Assembly (NCBI GenBank): GCA_963739095.1 | Contig: CAVTZF010000020.1 | Coordinates: 1 to 64,000, forward strand | Direction: 5' to 3' | DNA: 64,000 bases | Source of the DNA: JACVRW01 sp963739095 | GTDB taxonomy: Bacteria; Actinomycetota; Thermoleophilia; Solirubrobacterales; Thermoleophilaceae | Shown: piece after piece, positions 7,956-15,779 of the stretch | Numbering within the stretch: the stretch's first letter is position 1 | Layout: each line of letters begins with the position of its first letter | Notes under the pieces: model-generated | Seen by the model: only the letters and a program-made list of their open reading frames with translations | The model's database searches: none | Told to the model about the DNA's origin: nothing | Made by a program: the position numbers and the translations under genes

Positions 7956-9536
7956 ATGCAACGCAAATGGTGGACCTTGCTCGCGGTGAGCGTGGCCACG
8001 TTCATGCTTCTGCTCGACATCACGGTGGTCAACACCGCGTTGCCGGCGATCCAGGAGGATCTGAACGCCAGCTTCACCGAACTGCAGTGGGTGATCGATG
8101 CCTACACGCTCGCGCTGGCAGCACTGGTGCTCACGGCCGGCTCCCTTGCCGACCGGCTGGGCCGGCGCCGGCTCTTCGCAATCGGCCTCGGGATCTTCTC
8201 GGTCTCATCGCTGGCCGCCGGCCTGGCGCCTGATCCGACGTTCCTCAACATCGCCCGTGCGATCCAAGGGATCGGCGGAGCAATTCTGTTCGCGGTGTCC
8301 CTTGCGCTCGTCGCCCAGGAGTTCCCGGCCGGACGCGAGCGCGGCACGGCGATGGGCATCTACGGTGCCACCATCGGCGTGTCGGTGGCGGTCGGACCGC
8401 TCGTGGGCGGTGCGCTGGTCGACTCCCTGGGCTGGGAATGGGTGTTCTTCATCAACGTGCCGGTGGGGATCGCTGCGATCGCGGTCACCTACACCAAGCT
8501 CCGCGAGAGCCGCGACCCGAACGCCACGAGGGTGGACTGGGCCGGCCTCGCGACCTTCAGCTCGGCGCTCTTCCTGCTCGTCTTCGGGCTCCTGAGAGGC
8601 AACGAGGAGGGTTGGGGTAGCCCCTTCATCCTCGCGCTGCTTGGCGCCGCCGCTGCCCTGCTGGTGGCCTTCGTGTTGATCGAGAGCCGGGTGAAGCAGC
8701 CGATGCTGCCGTTGCGGCTCTTCCGCAAGCCGGCGTTCACCGGCGTGCAGCTGGCAGCACTGGGCGTGTCCGCCTCGATGTTCGCGCTGTTCCTGTACAT
8801 CACGTTCTACCTGCAGAACCATCTCGGCCATTCGCCGCTCGAGGCGGGGTTGATCTACCTGCCGTTCACGGTGATCAGCTTCTTCGCCGCCGCGGCCGGC
8901 GGGGCGCTGCTGGCCCGGCTGCCCGCACGGGTGATCATGTCCGTCGGGTTGGGCCTGACCGGCGTGGGCCTCTTGCTGATGGGCGGAATCGATCCGGCCG
9001 ACGAATGGACAGCGTTGCTCGGGGGCTTCCTGGTGGCCGGCGCGGGCGTCGGACTGCTCAACCCGGTGATCGCGGACGTGGCCCTGAGCGTGGTGCCCAA
9101 GGAGCAGAGCGGCATGGCCGCCGGGATCAACGACACGTTCCGGCAGGTCGGAATCGCCGTGGGCATCGCGGCCTGGGGAGCGATCTTCCTCAGCCGCGGC
9201 GCGTCCGAGGTCGAGCAGCTCGCGGCGGGAACGCCCGCGGCGACCGGAGAGCGCCCTCGGCAGCTCATCGAGGCAGCGTCGTCGGGCAACCTCGACGCGG
9301 CCACGGCCTCGATTCCCGCCGGTGCCCGCGAAACGGTGGCGGACGCGGCCGGTCAGGGCTTCATCTCCGGGCTGAACGAGATCGTCATGCTCGGAGGGAT
9401 CGTGTCGCTGGTCGCGGCGGTCGCGGCGCTCTGGCTGGTGCGTGAGCGCGACATCGAGCGCGATGAGCCGATCGAGCTTCCGGAGGCGCCGATGACGCCC
9501 GAAGGGCAGGCGGCGTTGCAGCCGGCGGCTGCTTGA
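7956..9536 (+). CDS. MFS multidrug exporter, DHA2 (EmrB/QacA) family
   Basis: 526 aa with about 14 membrane segments. The N-terminus LLLDITVVNTALPAIQEDL is the DHA2 motif D1 region, and LADRLGRRRLFAIG is MFS motif A; the motif C-type glycine run IYGATIGVSVAVGPLVGG lies near 135. It exports hydrophobic drugs by proton antiport at the cytoplasmic membrane. The CTCGGAGG ribosome site is well placed. Its divergent MarR neighbour is its probable regulator. Confidence 0.94.
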   Translation: MQRKWWTLLAVSVATFMLLLDITVVNTALPAIQEDLNASFTELQWVIDAYTLALAALVLTAGSLADRLGRRRLFAIGLGIFSVSSLAAGLAPDPTFLNIARAIQGIGGAILFAVSLALVAQEFPAGRERGTAMGIYGATIGVSVAVGPLVGGALVDSLGWEWVFFINVPVGIAAIAVTYTKLRESRDPNATRVDWAGLATFSSALFLLVFGLLRGNEEGWGSPFILALLGAAAALLVAFVLIESRVKQPMLPLRLFRKPAFTGVQLAALGVSASMFALFLYITFYLQNHLGHSPLEAGLIYLPFTVISFFAAAAGGALLARLPARVIMSVGLGLTGVGLLLMGGIDPADEWTALLGGFLVAGAGVGLLNPVIADVALSVVPKEQSGMAAGINDTFRQVGIAVGIAAWGAIFLSRGASEVEQLAAGTPAATGERPRQLIEAASSGNLDAATASIPAGARETVADAAGQGFISGLNEIVMLGGIVSLVAAVAALWLVRERDIERDEPIELPEAPMTPEGQAALQPAAA

Positions 9537-9544
9537 GCCTGGAT

Positions 9545-9603
9545 CCAGCGGGGCTGGCGAGCGTTGTCGGTTGAGAACTCCGACCGCTCGCTGGCCTCGC
9601 TGG
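9545..9603 (+). terminator. Long imperfect hairpin, probable terminator after the MFS gene
   Basis: A 19-bp stem (9545-9563 with 9585-9603, three mismatches or wobbles) carries an inner 5-bp stem GTCGG/CCGAC and a 9-nt loop. It begins 9 nt after the exporter stop. There is no T-run, so Rho-independent termination is uncertain, but the position suits an insulator before the next gene. Confidence 0.5.
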
Positions 9604-9607
9604 TAGC

Positions 9608-9635
9608 TAGACAAGTTATACGAGTGATGTAAACT
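9608..9635 (+). promoter_or_regulatory. Predicted leaderless promoter of tetR copy A
   Basis: TAGACA, 16 nt, TAAACT, ending 6 nt before the ATG, so transcription should begin at or very near the start codon. The stretch ACAAGTTATAC...TGTAAACTAGCGC is shared almost base for base with the region before the paralogous tetR at 27184. The AGTTATAC/GTAAACT arms form an imperfect inverted repeat that could be the operator. Confidence 0.55.
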
Positions 9636-9641
9636 AGCGCT

Positions 9642-10262
9642 ATGGCGTCAATGGCGTCTAGTACGGACGATGCGCGGCAGGAGCGCGTTCTGGCCGTGGC
9701 TATCGAAGTGTTCGGGCGCTACGGGTTCCGCAAGGCCTCGATGGACGAGATTGCACGGTCTGCGGGCATTTCCCGGCAGGGGCTGTACCTGCGCTTCGCC
9801 AACAAGGCGGCGTTGTTCCGGGCCGCGGTCCGGCAGGAATTCGACGTGGCGCTCGGTGACGTTGATCGCTGCTTGTATGAGGAAGGCGTCGGGCTGGAGC
9901 GACGGGTCGTCGCCGCGCTGGACGCATGGCTGGGGCGTTACGTCGGGTCGGTCCTGGCGTCCGATATCGGGATGCTGCTCCAGAACCCGGCCATGGAGCT
10001 CGGCGACATTGTCGACCCGGCCATCGCTGCGTTCGACGCCCGGCTCGCTGCCGCGATCGCAGCCGCGCTGTCCGACAAGGACCGCAAGCGGCTGGGCGTG
10101 ACACCCGAGGAGATCGCCGCGGCGCTGCATACGGTCGCCCAAGGGGCGAAATACCTGTCCAACCACCGGGCGGAGTCCCGGGAGCAGTTCGTGGCCCGGA
10201 TGACCGTCGCCGTGCGCGTGGTCTTCGCCGGCTTTGGCAGCACGGGGAAAGGAACGCCATGA
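9642..10262 (+). CDS. TetR-family regulator, copy A of a paralogous pair
   Basis: 206 aa. HTH: FRKASMDEIARSAGISRQGLYLRFANKAALFRAAV (about 29-63), followed by an all-helical ligand domain. The protein is nearly the same along its whole length as the one at 27184-27804, including the C-terminus FAGFG. No ribosome site is seen, consistent with leaderless translation. The stop overlaps the next start (ATGA), so it is coupled to the SDR gene and probably controls the two-gene operon. Confidence 0.93.
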   Translation: MASMASSTDDARQERVLAVAIEVFGRYGFRKASMDEIARSAGISRQGLYLRFANKAALFRAAVRQEFDVALGDVDRCLYEEGVGLERRVVAALDAWLGRYVGSVLASDIGMLLQNPAMELGDIVDPAIAAFDARLAAAIAAALSDKDRKRLGVTPEEIAAALHTVAQGAKYLSNHRAESREQFVARMTVAVRVVFAGFGSTGKGTP

Positions 10263-11236
10263 AACACACAGCTCGCGCCGACACTCATAACAAGAGCTTC
10301 CATACGGAGAAGTGGACCGCGGAGCGGATCCCGGACCAGAGCGGGCGGTTGGCGATCGTCACGGGGGCCAACAGCGGCCTCGGTGAGGTCACCGCGCGCG
10401 AGCTCGCGCGGGCGGGCGCGCGCGTGGTGCTCGCCTGCCGCAACCTCCAGAAGGGCGAGGGCGCGCGGCGGAGGATCGAGACCGCCGTGCCGGGTGCGCA
10501 GATCGAGCTCGAGGAGCTCGATCTCGCGAGCCTGGACTCCGTGCGGGCATTCGCGGAGCGCTTCCGGGGCGCTCACGAGGGGCTCGACCTGCTCATCAAC
10601 AACGCCGGCGTGATGGCCACGCCGAGGCGCCGCACGGCCGACGGGTTCGAGCTCCAGTTCGGCACGAACTACCTCGGCCACTTCGCGCTCACCGGGCTGC
10701 TGATCGGGACGATGGAGGGCCGCGACGATGCCCGCGTGATCGAGCTGTCGAGCAGTCCGGCCTACCGGCTCGGCCGCATCGCGTTCGACAACCTGGACGG
10801 CGAGCGGCGCTACTTCCGCTGGAGCGCCTACACGCAGTCGAAGCTCGCCAACCTGCTGTTCATGCTGGAGCTCGACCGGCGCCTGCGCGCCGCGGGCTCC
10901 ACCACAAAGAGCCTGGCCGCACACCCCGGCTACGCGGCCACGAACCTGCAGTCTGCCGGGCCGCCGCTCGTGGACCGCCTCGTGATGGGCGTCCTCAACC
11001 GGGTCATCGCGCAGAGCGCCGAGATGGGCGCGCTGTCCACGCTCTACGCGGCCACCCAGCCCGGCCTCGAGGGCGGCACTTACATCGGGCCGGACGGCTT
11101 CCTCGAGCAGCGCGGCCACCCGAAGCGCGTGTGGCCGAACCGCGCCGCGCAGGACGAGAACGTGGCGCGGCGGCTCTGGGACGTCTCGGAGCAGATGACC
11201 GCAGTGAGCTTCGACCGCGCCGGCGCCGCGGTCTAG
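10259..11236 (+). CDS. Short-chain dehydrogenase/reductase (retinol-dehydrogenase-like)
   Basis: 325 aa. Rossmann motif TGANSGLG (about 35-42), NNAGVM, Ser in IELSSSPAYR, and catalytic YTQSK. The roughly 30-residue N-terminal extension (HNKSFHTEKWTAERIPDQSGR) and the long C-terminal half match the light-dependent-protochlorophyllide/retinol dehydrogenase-like branch of SDRs found in actinobacteria. NAD(P)H-dependent oxidoreduction; the substrate is unknown. The ATG overlaps the tetR stop. The stop codon overlaps the stop of the convergent molybdoenzyme gene. Confidence 0.9.
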   Translation: MKHTARADTHNKSFHTEKWTAERIPDQSGRLAIVTGANSGLGEVTARELARAGARVVLACRNLQKGEGARRRIETAVPGAQIELEELDLASLDSVRAFAERFRGAHEGLDLLINNAGVMATPRRRTADGFELQFGTNYLGHFALTGLLIGTMEGRDDARVIELSSSPAYRLGRIAFDNLDGERRYFRWSAYTQSKLANLLFMLELDRRLRAAGSTTKSLAAHPGYAATNLQSAGPPLVDRLVMGVLNRVIAQSAEMGALSTLYAATQPGLEGGTYIGPDGFLEQRGHPKRVWPNRAAQDENVARRLWDVSEQMTAVSFDRAGAAV

Positions 11237-12285
11237 GCTCCGCGGCCCTCGTCGGTGAAGCTGCTCCACACCGTGGACGCCGCCGCCCCGCGATCCGGCC
11301 CGTCGTGCAGCTCGATCCGCACGACCCACTTCACCCACTGGAACCCGCGCCGATCGCGTGCGACGAGGCGCACCGGCGCGCCGTGGCCGTGTGACAGCTC
11401 CTCGCCACCGACATGGGTCGCGAGCAGGAGGTCCTCCAGCTCGCCGAGCGCGAAGCCCCAGCGATATCCGGTGTGCGAGATCACCCGCACGTGCGTGGCC
11501 GTCCCTAGCGGACGCGTCTGCGAGAGCAGCCGCTCGAGCGCGATCCCGCGCCAGCGCTGACGCGAGTAGAACCCGCCCGTGCAGTCGAGCGTCGCTACCA
11601 GCTCGTCGCCCGCATCGAGCTCGTCGCGGGTCAGCTCGAGCGGCCGCTCGACGAGGCCGGCGACCTCGAGCCGCCACTCGCCCGGGTCGAGCACGCGCGG
11701 CTTGTCGGCGACCCACGAGGTGGTCGGGAAGTCGTTGCCCGTGAACGAGCTGCGCTCGTACGAGCCCGTGAAGCGCCGCTTGGCGCCGCGCAGCTCGAGC
11801 AGCTCACCAATTGGGCGTTGGATCCACCACGCGGCGTAAGCGCCGAGCGCGACCGCCCCGACGCTCAGGAACTGGCGCCGCCCCGCGAGATCGGCGCGCC
11901 GCAGCGGCTTCGCGCGCAGCAGCGCGTGGCCGAGGACCACGAGCGTCAGCGCGGTGCCGAGCACGAAGTGCCAGCTGAGCAGGTTGTAGCCGGCGAACGA
12001 GAGTTGGACCCCGCTCGACCATGCCCAGCCCGAGAGCAGCGAGACGGCGACGAACGCCGCGGCCCCCGCCCCGGCCGCGGTCCTGCCGTCCCACGGGCGC
12101 ACGAGCCGCCGCCAGACACGGCGGCTCTTCCACACAAGGATGCCCCCGAGCGCGAAGCCGCCGGCGCCGTGGAGCGCGAACACCCAGGCGTCGCCGGAGC
12201 GACCGGCGAACAGGCTCATCACGCCGGTCGCGAACAGCACCCCGACCAGCAGCGCCAGGCCCCAATCTGTCGCGCGAGGCGTCAC
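11233..12285 (-). CDS. Membrane molybdopterin oxidoreductase (sulfite-oxidase family)
   Basis: 350 aa. Residues 1-150 hold about four membrane helices with several His residues (ALHGAGGFALGG, NLLSWHFVLG, VVLGHALL), resembling a cytochrome-b561-type anchor. Residues about 165-350 are an oxidoreductase molybdopterin domain: LTRDELDA, then the key cysteine in ATLDCTGGFYSRQRWRGI, which would bind molybdenum, and a C-terminal RRGFQWVKWVVRIEL strand. It is probably a respiratory or periplasmic sulfite- or sulfoxide-type enzyme; the substrate is unknown. GTG start. An inactivated tandem copy lies just downstream on the map (13160-14156). Confidence 0.9.
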   Translation of the reverse strand: MTPRATDWGLALLVGVLFATGVMSLFAGRSGDAWVFALHGAGGFALGGILVWKSRRVWRRLVRPWDGRTAAGAGAAAFVAVSLLSGWAWSSGVQLSFAGYNLLSWHFVLGTALTLVVLGHALLRAKPLRRADLAGRRQFLSVGAVALGAYAAWWIQRPIGELLELRGAKRRFTGSYERSSFTGNDFPTTSWVADKPRVLDPGEWRLEVAGLVERPLELTRDELDAGDELVATLDCTGGFYSRQRWRGIALERLLSQTRPLGTATHVRVISHTGYRWGFALGELEDLLLATHVGGEELSHGHGAPVRLVARDRRGFQWVKWVVRIELHDGPDRGAAASTVWSSFTDEGRGA

Positions 12286-13134
12286 GGACCCGAGGTTAGG
12301 CCGCTGCGCTTACGCGGTGGTGACGAGCCAGGCTCGGGGTGAAGGGCGGCTTGCCCGCGACCGCCACGCTGCGCTGGTCGCTGAGATGTAGAAGACCGAC
12401 CCGCGTCGTGTTCCTCATCCTGCAGGCGCATTGAACTCGAGCAGCGTCGTCGCCTTGGTTGGCTTGCCTAGCAAGCGCAACAATATGTTGCGTTAAGGTT
12501 CACGGGGGACGTGGAAACCGTCAAGAACACTGGGTCCGGGCAGAAGACGAAGGCCTCGCCGGCGCGGGCGCGCCGCCCTGGCGGACGGAGCGCCCGGGTG
12601 CGCGCGGACACAATCGCGGCGACACTCGCCGAACTGGCCGAGCACGGCTACACGGCGCTCAGCCTGGAGAGCGTCGCCCGACGGGCCGGGGTCCACAAGA
12701 CCACCCTCTACCGGCGCTGGGGCACGCGCGAGGAGTTGGTGCTGGAGGCGATGCTCGAGCGCGCCGGCGAGCACATCTCCGTTCCCGACACGGGCTCGCT
12801 GCGAGAGGATCTGCTGGAGCTTGCGCGCACCGCCGCCGCGAACGCCTCTAGCCCCGAGGTCGCGGCGATGGCGCGCGCGGTCGCGGCCGAGTCCCCCCGC
12901 GACGGCAGGCTGGCCGCGGCCAACCGCCGCTTCTGGGCAGAGCGGCTCGCGCTCGACGGCGTGATCGTCGAGCGGGCGATCGAGCGCGGCGAAGTCGCGG
13001 CCGGGACCGAGCCCGGCCGGGTGATCGAGGCCGTCATCGGCCCGATCCACCTGCGGCTGCTGCTCACCGGCAAACCCATCGACGACTCATTCCTCGACGG
13101 AATCGTCGATGTCGTCGTGGACGGCATCGGGCGG
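11254..13134 (+). repeat. Tandem duplication, intact copy (molybdoenzyme + tetR)
   Basis: 1,881-bp unit spanning nearly all of the molybdoenzyme gene, the intergenic region and most of the tetR gene. The second copy (13160-14970) follows after 25 bp. Both copies begin GGTGAAGCTGCTCCA and end in TCGTCGTGGACGGC-TCGGGCGG. Reading frames are intact in this copy. Confidence 0.9.
12463..12492. promoter_or_regulatory. Candidate TetR operator (two palindromes)
   Basis: Two adjacent inverted repeats 19 nt before the tetR GTG: CTTGC-CTA-GCAAG (12463-12475) and CGCAACA-ATA-TGTTGCG (12476-12492, 7-bp arms). They lie between the divergent molybdoenzyme and tetR genes and are repeated unchanged at 14327-14356. 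Binding by the adjacent TetR is inferred. Confidence 0.6.
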
Positions 13135-13164
13135 CAACGGGAGGCGCCGCGGCCCGCGCGGTGA
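12511..13164 (+). CDS. TetR-family regulator divergent from the molybdoenzyme
   Basis: 217 aa, GTG start. A basic Arg/Ala/Lys-rich leader (1-27) precedes the HTH: IAATLAELAEHGYTALSLESVARRAGVHKTTLYRRWGTREEL (about 31-72), then a helical TetR C-terminal domain with the IDDSFLDGIVDVVVDGI segment. It is likely to repress itself and the divergent gene through the palindromes just upstream. The last codons and stop run into the start of the second duplication unit. A broken copy lies at 14375-14970. Confidence 0.9.
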   Translation: METVKNTGSGQKTKASPARARRPGGRSARVRADTIAATLAELAEHGYTALSLESVARRAGVHKTTLYRRWGTREELVLEAMLERAGEHISVPDTGSLREDLLELARTAAANASSPEVAAMARAVAAESPRDGRLAAANRRFWAERLALDGVIVERAIERGEVAAGTEPGRVIEAVIGPIHLRLLLTGKPIDDSFLDGIVDVVVDGIGRQREAPRPAR

Positions 13165-14156
13165 AGCTGCTCCAGAGGTGGACGCCGCGGCGAGATGGGA
13201 AGGTGTGCAGCTCGATCCGCACGACCGACTTCAGTCATGGTGCCGGCCGATGGCGTGCGCGGGCGCCGGCGCGCGGTGAGCAGTAGAGTGCTCGGGAGAT
13301 GGTCGGAGCAGGTGGTCGTGCAGCTCGCCGAGGCGAACTAACGGTTTCCGTGGTGCCGAGATCACCAGCACGTGCGGCGGTCGGCTAGCGGACGGTGACC
13401 GAGAGCAGCCGCTCACGCGATCACGCGCCACGCTGTCGCGAGAGAATGCCTTCCCGTAGCGGTAAGGGTCGTTACCAGCTCGTCGCCCGCATCGAGCTCG
13501 TCGCGGGTCAGCTCGAGCGGCCGCTCGACGAGGCCGGAGGACCTCGAGCCGCCACTCGCCCGGGTCGACACGCGCGGCTTGCGGCGACTCACGAGGTAGT
13601 CGGGAAGGCGTTGCCCGTGACGAGCTGCGCTCGTACGAGCCGTGAAGCGCCGATTGGCGCTGCGCAACTCGAGCAGCTCCCTATTGGGCGTTAGGGTCCA
13701 CCACGCGGCGTAAGCGCCGAGCGCGACCGCCCCGACGCTAGGAACTGGCGCCGCCTCGCGAGATCGGCGCGCCGCAGCGGTTCGTGCGCATCAGCGTGTG
13801 GCCGAGGTCCACGAGCGTAAGCGCGGTGCCGAGCGCGAAGTGCCAGCGGAGCAGGTTGTCGGCCGGCCGAACGAGAGTTGGACCGCTCGGCCATGCCCAG
13901 GACGAGATCAGCGAGACGGCGTCTCAACGTCCGCCCCGCCCCGGCCGCGGTCTTGCCGTCCGACGGGCGCACGAGCCGCCGCCAGACACGGCGGCTCTTC
14001 CACACAAGGATGCCCCCGAGCGCGAAGCCGCCGGCGCCGTGGAGCGCGAACTCCCAGGCGTCGCCGGAGCGACCGGCGAACAGGCTCATCACGCCGGTCG
14101 CGAACAGCATCCCGACCAGCAGCGCCAGGCCACAGTCCCTCGCGCGCACACGTCAC
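13160..14156 (-). pseudogene. Pseudogene of the molybdopterin oxidoreductase
   Basis: Counterpart of the gene at 11233-12285. The N-terminal membrane part (about 13960-14150) can still be translated and matches (FATGVMSLFAGRSGDAW, with a Val-to-Glu change after it). Frames then shift repeatedly. The molybdenum-ligand cysteine segment is destroyed: the matching stretch reads LTATGRHSLATAWRVIA in one frame, with no cysteine. No single frame exceeds half the protein. It cannot make a working enzyme. Confidence 0.85.
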
Positions 14157-14326
14157 GACCCGAGGTTAGGCGGCTGCGCTTACAGTGGTCCCGTTCCACC
14201 TCGGGTGAAGCGGACTGCACTCGACTGCGACGCTGCGCTGGTCGCTGAGATGTAGAAGACCGACCCGCGTCGTGTTCCTCATCCTGCAGGCGCATTGAAC
14301 TCGAGCAGCGTCGTCGCCTTGATTGG

Positions 14327-14356
14327 CTTGCCTAGCAAGCGCAACAATATGTTGCG
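14327..14356. promoter_or_regulatory. Second copy of the TetR operator palindromes
   Basis: CTTGC-CTA-GCAAG and CGCAACA-ATA-TGTTGCG are base-for-base identical to 12463-12492, inside a block of about 160 bp with a single substitution, although the genes on either side are wrecked. It could still bind the intact TetR. Confidence 0.6.
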
Positions 14357-14374
14357 TTAAGGTTCACGGGGGAC

Positions 14375-14970
14375 GTGGAAACCGTCATGAACACTTGTGC
14401 CCGGTACAGTGCACGAGGCCTCGCCGCCGCGGGGCGCAAATGGCGAACCGTGCGGCCGGGTGCACGCGAAAATGCGGGACCGCCGGCGGGCCGAGAGGGG
14501 TTCTGGGCGTCCGGGAGAGCGTGCTCGAGGGCCGTCGTCCACAAGACCACCCTCTACCGGCGCTGGGGCACGCGCGAGGAGTTGGTGCTGGAGGCGATGC
14601 TCGAGCGCGCCGGCGAGCACATCTCCGTTCCCGACACGGGCTCGCCGCGAGAGGATCGCTGGAGCTTGCGCGCACCGCCGCCGCGAACGCCTCTAGCCGC
14701 GAGGTCGCGGCGATGGCGCGCGCGGTCGCGGCCGAGTCCCCCCGCGACGGCATGCTGGCCACGGCAACCTCCCTTCTGGACAGAGCGCCTCGCGCTCGAC
14801 GGCGTGATCGTCGAGCGGGCGATCGTGCGCGGCGAAGTCGCGCCAGGACTGAGCCCGTCCGGGTTTTCGACGCCTCGTCGGCCCGTCAACCGCGGCCGCA
14901 GACCGGCAAACCCATCGACGACTCATTCCTCGACGGAATCGTCGATGTCGTCGTGGACGGCGTCGGGCGG
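14375..14970 (+). pseudogene. Pseudogene of the TetR regulator
   Basis: Counterpart of 12511-13164. The DNA-binding core VHKTTLYRRWGTREELVLEAM and the following 20 residues are encoded by 108 bp identical to the intact gene, but the first helix region is scrambled and shifted, and further single-base losses near 14650, 14770 and 14870 break the ligand domain. The C-terminal IDDSFLDGIVDVVVDG coding sequence survives in a different frame from the HTH. Confidence 0.85.
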
Positions 14971-14971
14971 G

Positions 14972-15718
14972 TCAGCGCCAGTCCTTGAAGGCGGCGGTGC
15001 ACTCCTCGAGCATCAGCACGTCGAAGCCGTTGAGGAGGACCCGGTATCCCTTGGCAGCGAGGGCGGTGCTCTGCTCCCGGGTGAGCGCGACACCGCAGAG
15101 GGGGGCCTTTCCCCGGGCGGCGCGTTCGACTGTGGCAACCGCCTCGACGAAGACAGGCGAGTCAAATTGCCCTTCGACTCCCAAGGAGCTACTGAGGTCG
15201 AATGGGGCCACGGCGACGACATCGAGGCCAGGAACCTCCAGGATCGCGTCGATGTTCTCGACCGCCTCAACGGTCTCGATCAGCACGCAGCACGTGACGT
15301 GCGCACCCACCGCGCCCGAATACTCAGGAAGCGACGTTCCGAACCGAGAGTGGGCGATAAACGGGCCCCAGCCACGCGACCCGTCCGGCGGATACGCCAG
15401 GTACGCGACGCAGCGCTGCACGTCCTCCGCCGACCGCACGAGCGGATAGACAATCCCTTCAGCCCCCGCGTCCAAGGCCACTTTCACCTCAGCTTCGTCG
15501 ATGGCCGGCACGCGTACGAGCGCCGAGCAAGCTGTCCCGGCGGTAGCGGCGATCATCGCGTGCATCGTTTCGCGGCCGATCGGCCCGTGCTCGCGATCGA
15601 TCACGATGAAGTCGGCCCCCGCGGCGGCGATCGCCTGCGCCGCGACGGCGGACGGAATCACGCACATCACGCCTCGCAGGACTTCGTTGTCGCGACTCAA
15701 CCGTTCCTTGAAGAACAT
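14972..15718 (-). CDS. HpcH/HpaI-type aldolase
   Basis: 248 aa from the ATG at 15718; the frame continues upstream but that part is antisense noise. TIM-barrel class II pyruvate aldolase: catalytic His in DREHGPIG (about 41-48), metal ligand Glu in LIETVEAVENIDAIL, and Asp in VAPFDLSSSLG where the family usually has GxNDL. It would cleave or form 2-keto-3-deoxy acids with pyruvate using a divalent metal. The stop is 2 nt from the end of the degenerate repeat, so the duplication stopped at this gene's edge. It is downstream of the UbiB-like gene on the same strand. Confidence 0.88.
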   Translation of the reverse strand: MFFKERLSRDNEVLRGVMCVIPSAVAAQAIAAAGADFIVIDREHGPIGRETMHAMIAATAGTACSALVRVPAIDEAEVKVALDAGAEGIVYPLVRSAEDVQRCVAYLAYPPDGSRGWGPFIAHSRFGTSLPEYSGAVGAHVTCCVLIETVEAVENIDAILEVPGLDVVAVAPFDLSSSLGVEGQFDSPVFVEAVATVERAARGKAPLCGVALTREQSTALAAKGYRVLLNGFDVLMLEECTAAFKDWR

Positions 15719-15779
15719 GGCCAGAGCGTCGCAGGCTCGCGAGTAGCGCGAGCACTCCACGGCAGACCGTTGGGAATCC

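Larger units (their letters stand above)
13160..14970 (+). repeat. Tandem duplication, degenerate copy
   Basis: 1,811 bp, aligned to 11254-13134. It is about 70 bp shorter through many 1-2 base deletions with almost no insertions. Divergence is patchy: 13165-13450 and 14390-14535 are heavily altered, whereas about 13965-14115, 14228-14390 and 14536-14644 are essentially identical to the first copy. Both genes in it are broken. Confidence 0.88.

Noticed and set aside
8205..9614. 469-codon frame antisense to the DHA2 exporter
   Set aside because: Same antisense artefact; no recognisable protein features.
9938..11716. 592-codon minus-strand frame across tetR, SDR and the molybdoenzyme
   Set aside because: Overlaps three well-supported genes and reads as Arg/Ala noise.
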